A stretch of DNA of 64,000 bases from UBA7239 sp964509075 (GTDB taxonomy: Bacteria; Pseudomonadota; Gammaproteobacteria; Pseudomonadales; UBA7239). The position numbers and the translations under genes are program-made. Positions 34,111-43,101 of this stretch are shown here, one piece after another. How positions within the stretch are numbered: position 1 is the first letter of the stretch; each line of letters opens with the position of its first letter. Where the stretch lies: assembly GCA_964509075.1 (NCBI GenBank), contig CAZDWC010000002.1:248001-312000 (forward strand), written 5' to 3'. The notes below the pieces were generated by a model that was not told the DNA's origin, made no database searches, and saw nothing but the letters and a program-made list of their open reading frames with translations.

Positions 34111-36387
34111 ATGTCTTCTGTGGTCACTCCCGCTGCTGCGCCCAACACGGCGCCGAACTTGTTTTCGTACAAACCGTTCTGGGCCAAACGTCTGGGCGCT
34201 GCACCTGTGCTGCCCATGTCACGCGCAGAGATGGACAAGCTCGGCTGGGACAGCTGCGACATCATCATCGTCACCGGTGATGCCTACATCGACCATCCCA
34301 GTTTCGGCATGGCTGTGATCGGACGCGTGCTGGAAGCGCAAGGTTTTCGCGTTGGTATCATCGCGCAACCGGATTGGCAATCGGCAGCCGACTTCAAAAA
34401 ACTCGGCAAACCCAATCTGTTTTTCGGCGTCACTGCCGGCAATATGGATTCGATGATCAACCGCTACACCGCCGACAGGAAGCTGCGTTCCGATGACGCG
34501 TATTCACCGAATGGCGAGGGTGGCCGCCGGCCCGATCGCTCCACGCTGGTGTACAGCCAGCGCTGCCGCGAAGCTTATCCTGATGCCAATCTGGTGATCG
34601 GCGGCATTGAAGCGAGTTTGCGTCGACTTGCGCATTTTGATTACTGGTCGGAAAAAGTGCGGCGCTCGATTTTGCTCGACAGCAAGGCCGACCTGCTCGT
34701 CTACGGCAACGCCGAGAGACAAGTGGTCGAACTCGCACACCGCCTTGCGCGCGGCGAAAATATCAAATCCATTCAGGATATTCGCGGCACGGCGTTTATC
34801 ACCAAACAATTACTGCCCGGCTTCCGCGAAGTTGACGCCACGCAACCGGAGGCCAGCGAACGCCAGCAATTATCGGCTGCCGCACCTACCGCAGAACAAC
34901 AGCCCTATGTGATGCATGAAGTGGAAACCTGCGCCACTGCACAATCAGCGGAAGAAATACTGTACTCGACAGATGTCATTGGCTCCGACCGCAAAAAAGT
35001 TTTACCTCTGGACATAAAAAGCCGGCACACAGCAGAAGTCGTGCGTTTGCCTTCTTACAACGCGGTTACTGAAGACAAGATACTCTACGCACACGCTTCG
35101 CGAGCATTTCACAAGGAAACCAATCCCGGCAATGCACGTGCCATTGTGCAACAACATGGCGACCGCCTGATCTGGATGAATCCACCTCCCATTCCGCTGA
35201 CCACGGCAGAGATGGATCGCGTGTTTGAATTGCCCTACTCGCGCCTGCCGCACCCAGCCTACAACAAGGCGAAATTTCCGGCGTATGAAATGATCCGCTT
35301 CTCGGTCAATATCATGCGCGGCTGTTTCGGCGGTTGCACGTTCTGCTCGATTACCGAGCACGAGGGCCGCATCATCCAGAGCCGTTCCGAGCAATCCATT
35401 CTCAACGAGATCGAAATCATCCGCGACAAGACACCCGGTTTCACCGGTGTGATTTCAGACCTCGGCGGCCCCACCGCCAACATGTGGCGACTCAATTGCA
35501 AGGATGAAAAAATCGAAGCCAGCTGCCGGCGCTTGTCCTGCGTTTATCCAGGCATTTGCAGCAATCTCGACACCAACCAGAAACCACTGGTAAATCTGTA
35601 TCGCAAGGCGCGCGCACTGCCCGGCATCAAGAAAATTCTCATTGCTTCCGGCCTGCGCTACGACCTCGCTGTGGAAACACCGGAATACGTAAAAGAACTG
35701 GTGACACATCATGTCGGCGGCTATCTGAAAATTGCGCCTGAGCACACCGAAAACGGCCCGCTCAGCAAAATGATGAAGCCAGGCATCGGCAGCTACGACA
35801 AATTCAAGGAATTGTTTGAAAAATATTCGCGCGCAGCTGGCAAAGAACAGTATCTGATTCCTTACTTCGTCGCTGCCCATCCCGGCACTACCGACGAAGA
35901 CATGATGAATCTGGCGTTGTGGCTGAAGAAAAACAACTTCCAGGCAGATCAGGTACAGACCTTTATCCCGTCACCAATGGCAATGGCCAGCGCCATGTAC
36001 CACACCGAGAAAAATCCGCTCAAGCGCATACGCAAGAACAGTGAAACCGTAGCGGTACCGAAGGGTATCAACCAGCGCAAACTGCACAAAGCGTTCCTGC
36101 GCTACCACGACCCCGACAACTGGCCACTGTTGCGCACCGCGCTGCACAAGATGGGTCGCGCCGACCTGATCGGCAATGGCATCCACCATCTCATCCCGCG
36201 CACGCAACCGACACGCATCGATTCACGCATCGAGAATGCCGATGCCATTTATCGGCGCCGTGCCAACAAGTTGCTCACGCAGCACACCGGCCTGCCGCCA
36301 ACACCGTCAAGCCGGGATAAAAAGTTGCCCGGCAGCAAACCGGGCGGCAAAAAAGCAGGGCTCAAACCCGGAAAACGCAGGCGCTGA
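34111..36387 (+). CDS. ygiQ: YgiQ-family radical SAM protein
   Basis: A 758-residue iron-sulfur radical SAM enzyme. The [4Fe-4S] cysteines are C405, C409 and C412 in RGCFGGCTFCSI, the family's CxxxCxxC. An N-terminal B12-binding-like domain (about 40-380) and a C-terminal basic tail (GKKAGLKPGKRRR) are present. The length agrees with E. coli YgiQ (about 740). Its reaction is not established in the family. Confidence 0.93.
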   Translation: MSSVVTPAAAPNTAPNLFSYKPFWAKRLGAAPVLPMSRAEMDKLGWDSCDIIIVTGDAYIDHPSFGMAVIGRVLEAQGFRVGIIAQPDWQSAADFKKLGKPNLFFGVTAGNMDSMINRYTADRKLRSDDAYSPNGEGGRRPDRSTLVYSQRCREAYPDANLVIGGIEASLRRLAHFDYWSEKVRRSILLDSKADLLVYGNAERQVVELAHRLARGENIKSIQDIRGTAFITKQLLPGFREVDATQPEASERQQLSAAAPTAEQQPYVMHEVETCATAQSAEEILYSTDVIGSDRKKVLPLDIKSRHTAEVVRLPSYNAVTEDKILYAHASRAFHKETNPGNARAIVQQHGDRLIWMNPPPIPLTTAEMDRVFELPYSRLPHPAYNKAKFPAYEMIRFSVNIMRGCFGGCTFCSITEHEGRIIQSRSEQSILNEIEIIRDKTPGFTGVISDLGGPTANMWRLNCKDEKIEASCRRLSCVYPGICSNLDTNQKPLVNLYRKARALPGIKKILIASGLRYDLAVETPEYVKELVTHHVGGYLKIAPEHTENGPLSKMMKPGIGSYDKFKELFEKYSRAAGKEQYLIPYFVAAHPGTTDEDMMNLALWLKKNNFQADQVQTFIPSPMAMASAMYHTEKNPLKRIRKNSETVAVPKGINQRKLHKAFLRYHDPDNWPLLRTALHKMGRADLIGNGIHHLIPRTQPTRIDSRIENADAIYRRRANKLLTQHTGLPPTPSSRDKKLPGSKPGGKKAGLKPGKRRR

Positions 36388-36398
36388 ATCTGCAGCGC

Positions 36399-36710
36399 TT
36401 ATTCGCCCCAACCGCGAACATTGCTCAGATTGGGTTTGGCTTTGGGATTTTCCTTGTAGATCAGCGCGATGTGGCCAATCTGCTGCACCAGCTCGCAATC
36501 ACAGGTGGCGCACATCTCCGCAATCAGTTGCTGCTTGATCGCGCGATCACCGACGGCAAACTTCACTTTGATCAACTCGTGGTCGTTGAGCCCGCGACGG
36601 ATCTCCTCCAGCACGGTATCGGCCAGCCCCTTGCCTGCCACCATCACCACGGGATTCAGGGCGTGGCCTTTGGCCTTGAGGGATTTGCGGGTACGAATAT
36701 CAAGCGGCAT
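36399..36710 (-). CDS. yhbY: YhbY-type CRM-domain RNA-binding protein
   Basis: A 103-residue ribosome-assembly protein with the CRM domain: LKAKGHALNPVVMVAGKGL, then GLNDHELIKVKF. It associates with pre-50S particles in E. coli. ATG 36710 starts the family core; a TTG at 36734 would add eight residues. Convergent with ygiQ, divergent from the Rieske gene. Confidence 0.95.
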   Translation of the reverse strand: MPLDIRTRKSLKAKGHALNPVVMVAGKGLADTVLEEIRRGLNDHELIKVKFAVGDRAIKQQLIAEMCATCDCELVQQIGHIALIYKENPKAKPNLSNVRGWGE

Positions 36711-36825
36711 GGGAATGTCCGGACATGGAAACAAGAGGCGTCATTGTAGCAGCACGTCACCAAAACCTGTGACAATATGGCGGCCGCATAACAAAATCCG
36801 CCGCAGAAAACAGCAGGTAACGCCG

Positions 36826-37953
36826 ATGAACCGCGAACAAACCCACGCACTGCTCGCACGCCTGATCGAACGCATGAACAACAATACGCAGGACGAAGCC
36901 GACACCACGATGGCGGAAGATGTGGCCGACTTCCTGTCACCGGAACGCTTTGCCCGCGAGCGCCAGCAATTCTTTCTGGACAGCCCACAGGTGATCGGTT
37001 TTGCCGGCGAAGTCAAAACACCGGGCAGCTTCATCACCGCGGAAGTGATGGGAGTGCCGATTGTTGTGACACGCGATCATGACGGCCAGTTGCACGCCAT
37101 GATCAACGCCTGCGCACATCGCGGCGCCAGAATTGCGCATGGCTGCGGCAACAAACCGCGACTCACCTGTAAATTCCACGGCTGGTCTTACCGCCACGAC
37201 GGTGAACTGCACGCGCGCCCGCACGATGTTGCTTTCGACAAACCCGATCACCACTGCCGCCTTAAAAAGTTGCCGGTATCCGATCGCTCGGGATTGATCG
37301 TTGTCAGCATCAACCCTGCCACATCGCAAGAAACCGTCGACAATCATCTGGTCGATATCGAATCGCAGTTTTCCGGTTTTGCCTTTGAGCAGATGCACAC
37401 ACTGGAAACGCGCCGCTTCGAGGTAAAAGCCAACTGGAAACTGATCGCCGCATTGAGTTACGAAAGCTATCACTTCGCAACACTGCACCGCGACAGCGTT
37501 GCCCAATGGCTGAAAGCAAATTGCGTACACGATTTCTTTGGCAAGCACAGCCGCTGGTCTTTTGCCATGAAAGGTACGGAGAAACTGGCGCAAAAAGACC
37601 GCCGCGAATGGCCTGCTGCCATACCCGGCGCCGTGAGTCATGCACTGTTTCCCGGCACCGTGGTGATTACCAATCCGGAAGATGCACAAATCATCCGCAC
37701 GGAACCTGGCAACACGCCCGACACATCTGTCGTTTATTACAGTGGCGTCTGCCGTCATCAGGAAAAAATGGAAGAATCCCGCGCCGCCTACGACTTTGGC
37801 GGCAAGGCCTTTGAAGATGAAGACTTGCCTGCCGCAGTAGAATGCCAGCAGGGATTGAGCAATGGTCGCGAAAAAATCCTGATCGGCCGCAACGAACCCG
37901 TGGTGCAGTTCTGGCATAGAATGTGGCGCGAAAAATTACAGGACAAACCCTGA
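36826..37953 (+). CDS. Rieske non-heme iron oxygenase, alpha subunit
   Basis: A 375-residue oxygenase. Its Rieske [2Fe-2S] domain has C96-x-H98 and C115-xx-H118 (CAHRGARIAHG and CKFHGWSY), and the mononuclear iron site has H216 and H221 in SYESYHFATLH. The architecture is that of ring-hydroxylating or choline-monooxygenase-like alpha subunits. No ferredoxin or reductase is adjacent, so electrons come from elsewhere. Start ATG 36826 is set by AGG at 36815-36817. It is the first of three tightly spaced genes (6-bp gap, then 2-bp gap) with a BASS transporter and a globin. Confidence 0.92.
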   Translation: MNREQTHALLARLIERMNNNTQDEADTTMAEDVADFLSPERFARERQQFFLDSPQVIGFAGEVKTPGSFITAEVMGVPIVVTRDHDGQLHAMINACAHRGARIAHGCGNKPRLTCKFHGWSYRHDGELHARPHDVAFDKPDHHCRLKKLPVSDRSGLIVVSINPATSQETVDNHLVDIESQFSGFAFEQMHTLETRRFEVKANWKLIAALSYESYHFATLHRDSVAQWLKANCVHDFFGKHSRWSFAMKGTEKLAQKDRREWPAAIPGAVSHALFPGTVVITNPEDAQIIRTEPGNTPDTSVVYYSGVCRHQEKMEESRAAYDFGGKAFEDEDLPAAVECQQGLSNGREKILIGRNEPVVQFWHRMWREKLQDKP

Positions 37954-37959
37954 AACATC

Positions 37960-38892
37960 ATGGACAACTTTCTCTCGCGCTTTGCCAACGCCTTTCCTTT
38001 CATTGTGTTCAGTTGCAGTGCACTTGCTCTGTGGAATCCGGCGCTGTTCACCTGGTTCACAGGGCCGTGGATCACCTATGGACTGGGTGTGATCATGCTT
38101 GGCATGGGCATCACACTTACCACTGAAGATTTCACGCGGGTACTGAAATTTCCGTCATGGGTTTTTGCCGGCGTGGTGCTGCAATATACCGTCATGCCCT
38201 TGTCAGGCTGGGGCATCGCCAAACTGCTGGCACTGCCGGATGCCTACGCAGTCGGCCTGATTCTGGTGGCCTGCTGCCCCGGCGGCACTGCCTCCAATGT
38301 CGTCACCTATCTCGCCCGCGCCAATGTCGCGCTCTCCGTAACACTCACTACGCTGTCCACCATCCTGGCGGTAGCCATGACACCATGGCTCACCGCACAA
38401 CTGGCCGGCTCGCGCATGCCGGTAGATGCCTGGGGCCTTTTCACTTCCACGGTGCAGGTGGTATTGCTGCCCGTAACCGTTGGCATATTGATGAATCGCT
38501 ACCTGCCGCGCCTCACCACACAAGTCACGCGCGTGAGCCCTGCCATAGCGGTACTGGTGATCGCCATGGTGGTAGCTTCGGTGCTGGGCGCCGGACGCGA
38601 GCAAGTCCTGACTGCCGGACCGCGGCTGCTCGCCGCGGTGATTCTCCTGCATGTCTCCGGCTTCGGCTTTGGCTATCTGCTGTCGAAATTGTGGAATCGT
38701 CGCGAATCTGTCGCACGTACGGTTTCCATCGAAGTCGGCATGCAAAATTCCGGTCTTGGTGCACACCTCGCGCGCAAACATTTTCCTGCCGGATCCGGCG
38801 TGGATATCCCCAGTGCGATTTCCGCACTCACCCACTGCATGATCGGCAGCCTGCTCGCGGCGATCTGGCGCCGCATCGAACCCGAAGACTGA
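37960..38892 (+). CDS. BASS-family (bile acid:Na+ symporter) transporter
   Basis: A 310-residue inner-membrane transporter with about ten helices. LGMGITLTTEDF and VACCPGGTASNVVTYLARA are the family motifs; the latter is the cation/substrate crossover region. BASS proteins import organic anions such as bile acids, keto acids or pantoate with sodium. Located six bases after the Rieske oxygenase gene, it may import that enzyme's substrate; the substrate is inferred. Confidence 0.9.
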   Translation: MDNFLSRFANAFPFIVFSCSALALWNPALFTWFTGPWITYGLGVIMLGMGITLTTEDFTRVLKFPSWVFAGVVLQYTVMPLSGWGIAKLLALPDAYAVGLILVACCPGGTASNVVTYLARANVALSVTLTTLSTILAVAMTPWLTAQLAGSRMPVDAWGLFTSTVQVVLLPVTVGILMNRYLPRLTTQVTRVSPAIAVLVIAMVVASVLGAGREQVLTAGPRLLAAVILLHVSGFGFGYLLSKLWNRRESVARTVSIEVGMQNSGLGAHLARKHFPAGSGVDIPSAISALTHCMIGSLLAAIWRRIEPED

Positions 38893-38894
38893 AG

Positions 38895-39341
38895 ATGAGC
38901 ACTACGCTGCCAGATATCCACACCCGCGATGACCTCGAACACATCGTCGCCGCGTTCTATCAACAGCTGCTGATTGACCCCATTGTCGGCTTTTTCTTTA
39001 CCGACATCGTGCAGCTCGACCTCGACACACACATCCCGAAAATTGCTGACTTCTGGGCCTTCCAGCTGCTGGGTGACAAAACCTACCGGGGCAACGTTTT
39101 CGAGGTGCATCATCGCCTGCATGTACAAGCCGCCATGACCGTAGATCACTTCCACCGCTGGGTTTTCCTGTTGCAACAGGCCATAGATCAGCGCCATGCC
39201 GGCCCCATGGCAGAAGCGATGAAGCTGAAAGCATCGATGATTGCAAAGAAAATGGCGCAAGCACTCGCCAATGGCTCCGCTATAACCGGGCTCGACGGCG
39301 TACAGCAGTTTCCGCCAAACGGTACAGACAGCCCCTCCTGA
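38895..39341 (+). CDS. group 3 truncated hemoglobin
   Basis: A 148-residue two-over-two globin. FYQQLLIDPIVGFFFTDI is helix B-E type, and the proximal His is in KTYRGNVFEVHHRLHV with the W-F sequence FHRWVFLL in helix G, the group 3 (Ctb) pattern. It begins two bases after the transporter stop and so is translationally coupled. Globins of this group bind O2, NO or peroxide. The last codons (39330-39341) lie in sequence duplicated from the carbamoyltransferase promoter region. Confidence 0.88.
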   Translation: MSTTLPDIHTRDDLEHIVAAFYQQLLIDPIVGFFFTDIVQLDLDTHIPKIADFWAFQLLGDKTYRGNVFEVHHRLHVQAAMTVDHFHRWVFLLQQAIDQRHAGPMAEAMKLKASMIAKKMAQALANGSAITGLDGVQQFPPNGTDSPS

Positions 39342-39495
39342 CTTCGGCTAGAACTGCACGCGCGGAGCCGACCTCACGCTGCACGATATTACCCACGTCG
39401 CTTTCCATAGTACCCCCCTGATAGAGTGTCGTGCTCATTGCCAAATACTTCGTGCGTGTCTGGCGCGCAGCCAGACCCAAACCTGTACCTCACTC
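39322..39495 (+). pseudogene. decayed 5' fragment of a second carbamoyltransferase copy
   Basis: Positions 39322-39353 match the sequence before the intact carbamoyltransferase (43045-43072), including the identical TGACTTCGGCTAGAA. Positions 39353-39425 match its coding region (about 43272-43345), with blocks such as ACGCTGC.CGATAT.ACCCA and CCACGTCG. Some 200 bases between the two blocks are missing and the frame is broken. Weaker similarity (GTCTGGC, TTGTACCT-like) goes on to about 39495. The fragment is in the same orientation as the intact gene, 3.7 kb away. Confidence 0.7.
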
Positions 39496-39507
39496 ACCAC
39501 TACCCGC

Positions 39508-40644
39508 TCATGATGCCAGCAGCGGCAGCGACAAGCTCACACTCAAGCCACCTTCTGTGCGATTGCACACCGTTATCACACCACCATGCGATTCAGCGAT
39601 CTGCCGGGCAATGGGCAACCCAAGGCCATGCCCCTCTGCAGTGACACCCGAATCACCACGGTAAAACGGCTGGAAAATTCGCTCTCTATCTCCTTCTGCC
39701 ACACCTGGACCACTGTCACTGACCACCAACTCAACTGTCTTGCTCTCTCTGCCTTTCCGCAGCGCGATTTCAATCGGCGACTCTGCCGGCGAATACTTGA
39801 TCGCATTGCGCACAACATTACCCAGCGCACGGTACAAAAGCTCCGGATTCCCTCTGACCCACAGAGTTGTGTCCGGCTGACAAGAATCAACAACAATCTG
39901 CCGACTGCCGACTTCCAGCCGTGCATCTTCGACCACTTCGTCCACTAGCACATTCAGGTCAACTGCTTCATCAAGGCGTGAGCCGATCCCATTTTCCAGA
40001 CGCGCCAACGTCAACAGCTCGCCGATCAACTGGTCAATGCGCACGGATTCACGCTCCAGCCGCTCCATCAAATATTCCTGCTGCTCCGGCTTCTGTCGCA
40101 CCAGACCGATGATGGCCTGCAAACGCGCGAGCGGCGAGCGCAACTCGTGCGACACATCGTGCAGCAAGCTGCGCTGGCCTTTCAGCAGCGCATCAAGACG
40201 ACCTGTCATGGCGTCAAAGCTGTACCCGAGATCTGCCAGTTCATCCTTGCGGCTACCCATGGCACTCCCGAGATGCTGATCCAGATTGCCATTCGCCGCA
40301 GCAGCAAAAGCCTCATGCAGCGCGCGGATCGGCCGGGAAAAATACCAGCTGAGCCAAGCCGCAAACAACAAGCTTACCAACGCACCCGCCAGCAAAGGCA
40401 TGCGCGGCAAAAGATGTATGTCTGGCGGAGGATGGTACGGCGGCGCGCGTCTGAAACCATCGAGCTCATCACCAGACAGGTAGAAATCCGGCGGAGGCGC
40501 GTGTGAAGGCAGCGGCACCCATGACGCCGGCGGCGGACGATGATCCTCATTACCGTGCAGCCACATGCTGACACCGACACCGACAGCCGTTGTCAGTTGT
40601 GCCAGCCATAAGAAGAAGAAAAACTTCCAGAACAGACGCCCCAC
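39508..40644 (-). CDS. cpxA: Cpx-type sensor histidine kinase
   Basis: A 378-residue inner-membrane kinase: TM1 (about 8-29), a short periplasmic sensor (about 30-81) rich in Pro and His, TM2 (about 82-103), HAMP (about 104-155), HisKA with H166 in LHDVSHELRSPLARL and HATPase_c with DSGPGV and GHGLGLPIAR. E. coli CpxA has a sensor about twice as long, so signals may differ. GTG start 40644 lies one base after the regulator's stop codon, so the two are translationally coupled. Confidence 0.88.
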   Translation of the reverse strand: MGRLFWKFFFFLWLAQLTTAVGVGVSMWLHGNEDHRPPPASWVPLPSHAPPPDFYLSGDELDGFRRAPPYHPPPDIHLLPRMPLLAGALVSLLFAAWLSWYFSRPIRALHEAFAAAANGNLDQHLGSAMGSRKDELADLGYSFDAMTGRLDALLKGQRSLLHDVSHELRSPLARLQAIIGLVRQKPEQQEYLMERLERESVRIDQLIGELLTLARLENGIGSRLDEAVDLNVLVDEVVEDARLEVGSRQIVVDSCQPDTTLWVRGNPELLYRALGNVVRNAIKYSPAESPIEIALRKGRESKTVELVVSDSGPGVAEGDRERIFQPFYRGDSGVTAEGHGLGLPIARQIAESHGGVITVCNRTEGGLSVSLSLPLLAS

Positions 40645-40645
40645 C

Positions 40646-41341
40646 TTACACCTCGCGGATCAACTGATAGCCTTTGCGATACACCGTCTGTATGCAGGAA
40701 CGCCCGTCAGCCAGATTGCCCAGCTTTTGGCGGATACTGCTCAAATGCACATCAATGCCACGATCAAAGCGCGCCAGCGGACGGCCCAGCGCCTGTTCGG
40801 ACAGTGTCTGTTTGCTCACCACTGAGCCTGCATGGCGCGCGAGAATTTCCAGCAAATTGAATTCGGTGCTCGTCAACGCCAATGGCTGCCGCCGCCAGAT
40901 CGCGCGCCGCAGGGTTGGCTGCATGATCAACTCACCCACGACAATATCCTGATCTACGACAGGCGCATCCACAGGTTTGCCACTGCGCCGCAAGATGGCG
41001 CGAATGCGTGCCAGTAGTTCACGCGGCGTACACGGCTTGGGCACATAGTCATCCGCCCCCCACTCCAGACCGGCAATCCGGTCTGCATCATCACCCCTTG
41101 CCGTCAGCATGACCACAGGCAACTGACTTCCGATACGAATACGCCGCAACGTCTCCATACCGGAGATTCCCGGCATCATCACATCGAGTACCGCCAGCGC
41201 ATAACGCCCAGACAATGCAGCAGCCACCGCCGCGTCACCGCTGTGCACCACATCAACAGCAAAGCCCTCACACGCCAGAAATTCCTGCAGCATCCCGGCC
41301 AGCTCCACGTCATCATCTGCCAACAAAATATGCGTTTGCAT
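40646..41341 (-). CDS. cpxR: Cpx-type OmpR-family response regulator
   Basis: A 231-residue regulator: receiver (phosphoacceptor D53 in LAVLDVMMPG) and a winged-helix DNA-binding domain with RALGRPLARFDRGIDVHLSS. ATG 41341 is preferred; the open frame goes to 41401. It is divergent from a Spy/CpxP-like gene with a CpxR box between them (41421-41435), as at the E. coli cpxRA-cpxP locus. The gene symbol rests on that context and the box. Confidence 0.9.
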   Translation of the reverse strand: MQTHILLADDDVELAGMLQEFLACEGFAVDVVHSGDAAVAAALSGRYALAVLDVMMPGISGMETLRRIRIGSQLPVVMLTARGDDADRIAGLEWGADDYVPKPCTPRELLARIRAILRRSGKPVDAPVVDQDIVVGELIMQPTLRRAIWRRQPLALTSTEFNLLEILARHAGSVVSKQTLSEQALGRPLARFDRGIDVHLSSIRQKLGNLADGRSCIQTVYRKGYQLIREV

Positions 41342-41420
41342 TGCCTGCCTGTCTGGTCTCGCTCCCATTGCCTCCATATTAGTGAAGCACAATGACCGCA
41401 AACAATCGCTTGTGGAAGGT

Positions 41421-41435
41421 TTTACCTGTTTTTAC
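41421..41435 (-). promoter_or_regulatory. CpxR box between cpxR and the spy-like gene
   Basis: On the minus strand GTAAA-N5-GTAAA, a perfect match to the E. coli CpxR consensus. It lies 80 bases upstream of cpxR and 74 bases upstream of the spy-like start, so it could serve both promoters. A third half-site TTTAC is at 41453-41457. Confidence 0.85.
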
Positions 41436-41508
41436 ACAAGACCAACACCTCTTTACAGTCGTCGGATCTAGAGTGGCCCTGTCTTATCCAGCTATCGCAG
41501 GCGCCATT

Positions 41509-42069
41509 ATGAAAAAACTGAATCACACATCTCCGAACCGCACCACCTTCACCGGCATAACCATTGTTCTCGCAATCGGCGCACTCTTGATCGCCATCTC
41601 CGGCACTGCACACGCTGACGGGAAAATGCCCCCTCACGATAAACAAGCAGCAATACTCAACCATGCACACAGAATGCATCGTCAAGATCTGCCTCCGCCC
41701 TGCGGCCCTGAAAACGCCATACCACATTTTCTGCAGACCATTGAATTAACCGAAGCACAGGAAGACAAAATTTTTCAACTCATGCACGCGCAAGCTCCGG
41801 CCATGCGGGAGCAACACAAAATCCTGCACAAAGCCCGAGAGGAACTGTACACACTGAGCAACAGCAATGCATTCAGCGACTCCATAAAAGAAAAAAGCAG
41901 AAAACTGGCAACAACCATCGGCAGCACACTGGCAGAAATCGAGTTGATGCGCGCCGAAACCGACGCCCGTATTCGCTCACTGCTTGACGATAAACAACGC
42001 AAACAACTGGATGAAAATCGCAAAGAATTTCACGAATTACCTGCACCGCAGGATGCTTTTGCCCCCTGA
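41509..42069 (+). CDS. Spy/CpxP-family periplasmic protein
   Basis: A 186-residue exported protein: signal peptide with hydrophobic core ITIVLAIGALLIAISGTAHA (residues about 17-36), then an alpha-helical mature domain with the LTxxQ motif (LTEAQEDKIFQLM). CpxP inhibits CpxA and Spy is an envelope chaperone; both are in the Cpx regulon. ATG 41509 is favoured by the signal peptide. A T-rich hairpin terminator follows. Confidence 0.88.
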   Translation: MKKLNHTSPNRTTFTGITIVLAIGALLIAISGTAHADGKMPPHDKQAAILNHAHRMHRQDLPPPCGPENAIPHFLQTIELTEAQEDKIFQLMHAQAPAMREQHKILHKAREELYTLSNSNAFSDSIKEKSRKLATTIGSTLAEIELMRAETDARIRSLLDDKQRKQLDENRKEFHELPAPQDAFAP

Positions 42070-42080
42070 AGTGGGCAACC

Positions 42081-42125
42081 ATTCCGGCCGACGGAAACCT
42101 GTTGCCTCCGGTCGGAATTTTTTTG
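42081..42125 (+). terminator. intrinsic terminator of the spy-like gene
   Basis: ATTCCGGCCG (42081-42090) pairs with CGGTCGGAAT (42109-42118) with one G-U pair, around an 18-base loop, followed by seven T. It starts 12 bases after the stop. Confidence 0.8.
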
Positions 42126-42164
42126 TCTTTTCTCATCAAGGCACAGCCCACCTCTTAACACAGG

Positions 42165-42179
42165 TTTACATTTATTTAC
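42165..42179 (-). promoter_or_regulatory. second CpxR box, upstream of the EF-hand gene
   Basis: Minus-strand GTAAA-N5-GTAAA (plus strand TTTAC-ATTTA-TTTAC), perfect to consensus, 92 bases before ATG 42271. It lies in the intergenic region after the spy terminator and so appears to belong to the EF-hand gene. Confidence 0.8.
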
Positions 42180-42270
42180 GCACTTCAAGGTGGCATAACA
42201 GACATCCTGAACAATGCTTAGGAACGGCAGCACCACTTGCCACACCTTTCATTAATACAGGAGCAATACC

Positions 42271-42987
42271 ATGAGCAGCATTGGCGGCATTTCCAGCTTT
42301 CCGGCCATGAATACCATGTCAGGCATGCAACGCCCTGATCCATCACAAATGGCAAAAAATCTTTTTTCAAAACTGGACAGCAGCGGCAAGGGCTATCTTG
42401 AAAAATCCGACCTGCAGGCGGCGCTGGATCAAACCTCCAGCCGCACACAACCGGGCACAAGCAGTACCAACAACAATGTTGATGCACTGTTCCAGCAAAT
42501 GGACGGCGATGGTGACGGCAAGGTAACCCAGCAGGAAATGACCGACACACTGACAAAGATCACATCACACATCGACACTCAGATGACACAGGCGCGCATG
42601 CAGGGGCACGGCCCCGGCGGCATGCCACCTCCACCGCCCCCTTCGGACAACAGTGATGAAGGATTTACGCAAGAACAATTGACAGCCATGGCACAGGATG
42701 TTGGCAGTACTGACAGCGAACACGCCAGTCTGTTCTCAATACTGGCAGAAAACTTTGACAGCGCAGACACCAATGGCGACAGCAAGGTGAATCGCGAGGA
42801 AGTCATGTCGTTCAATCGGGAATCGTCGGTCAGCAAAGGGACATCCAGCAATGCCTCTGCCAGCACAAGCGATTTACTCAGCGAACAGATTGCCAAGCAG
42901 ATCCTGCAATTGATGCAAGCCTATGGCCTACAGGGCACAGACAACATGGAACCGTCGTTAGCCAGCTCGCTTTCCATCTCTGCCTGA
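42271..42987 (+). CDS. EF-hand calcium-binding protein
   Basis: A 238-residue protein with three EF-hand-like loops: D36-SSGKGYLEKSD (weak), DGDGDGKVTQQE (78-89, canonical) and DTNGDSKVNREE (166-177, canonical). A Met/Pro-rich linker (GGMPPPPPP, 116-124) follows the second. No clear signal peptide is seen, so the protein may be cytosolic or exported by another route. A CpxR box 92 bases upstream suggests envelope-stress control; function is unknown. Confidence 0.8.
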   Translation: MSSIGGISSFPAMNTMSGMQRPDPSQMAKNLFSKLDSSGKGYLEKSDLQAALDQTSSRTQPGTSSTNNNVDALFQQMDGDGDGKVTQQEMTDTLTKITSHIDTQMTQARMQGHGPGGMPPPPPPSDNSDEGFTQEQLTAMAQDVGSTDSEHASLFSILAENFDSADTNGDSKVNREEVMSFNRESSVSKGTSSNASASTSDLLSEQIAKQILQLMQAYGLQGTDNMEPSLASSLSISA

Positions 42988-43101
42988 GCACCCGGGGTGC
43001 GGAGGCACCCCTCCCACGACGCCAATCAAACACCCTTGCATACCTACAGCCAGCCCCTGACTTCGGCTAGAATCGCGCCTTTACAATAATTGGTAGTCGC
43101 A

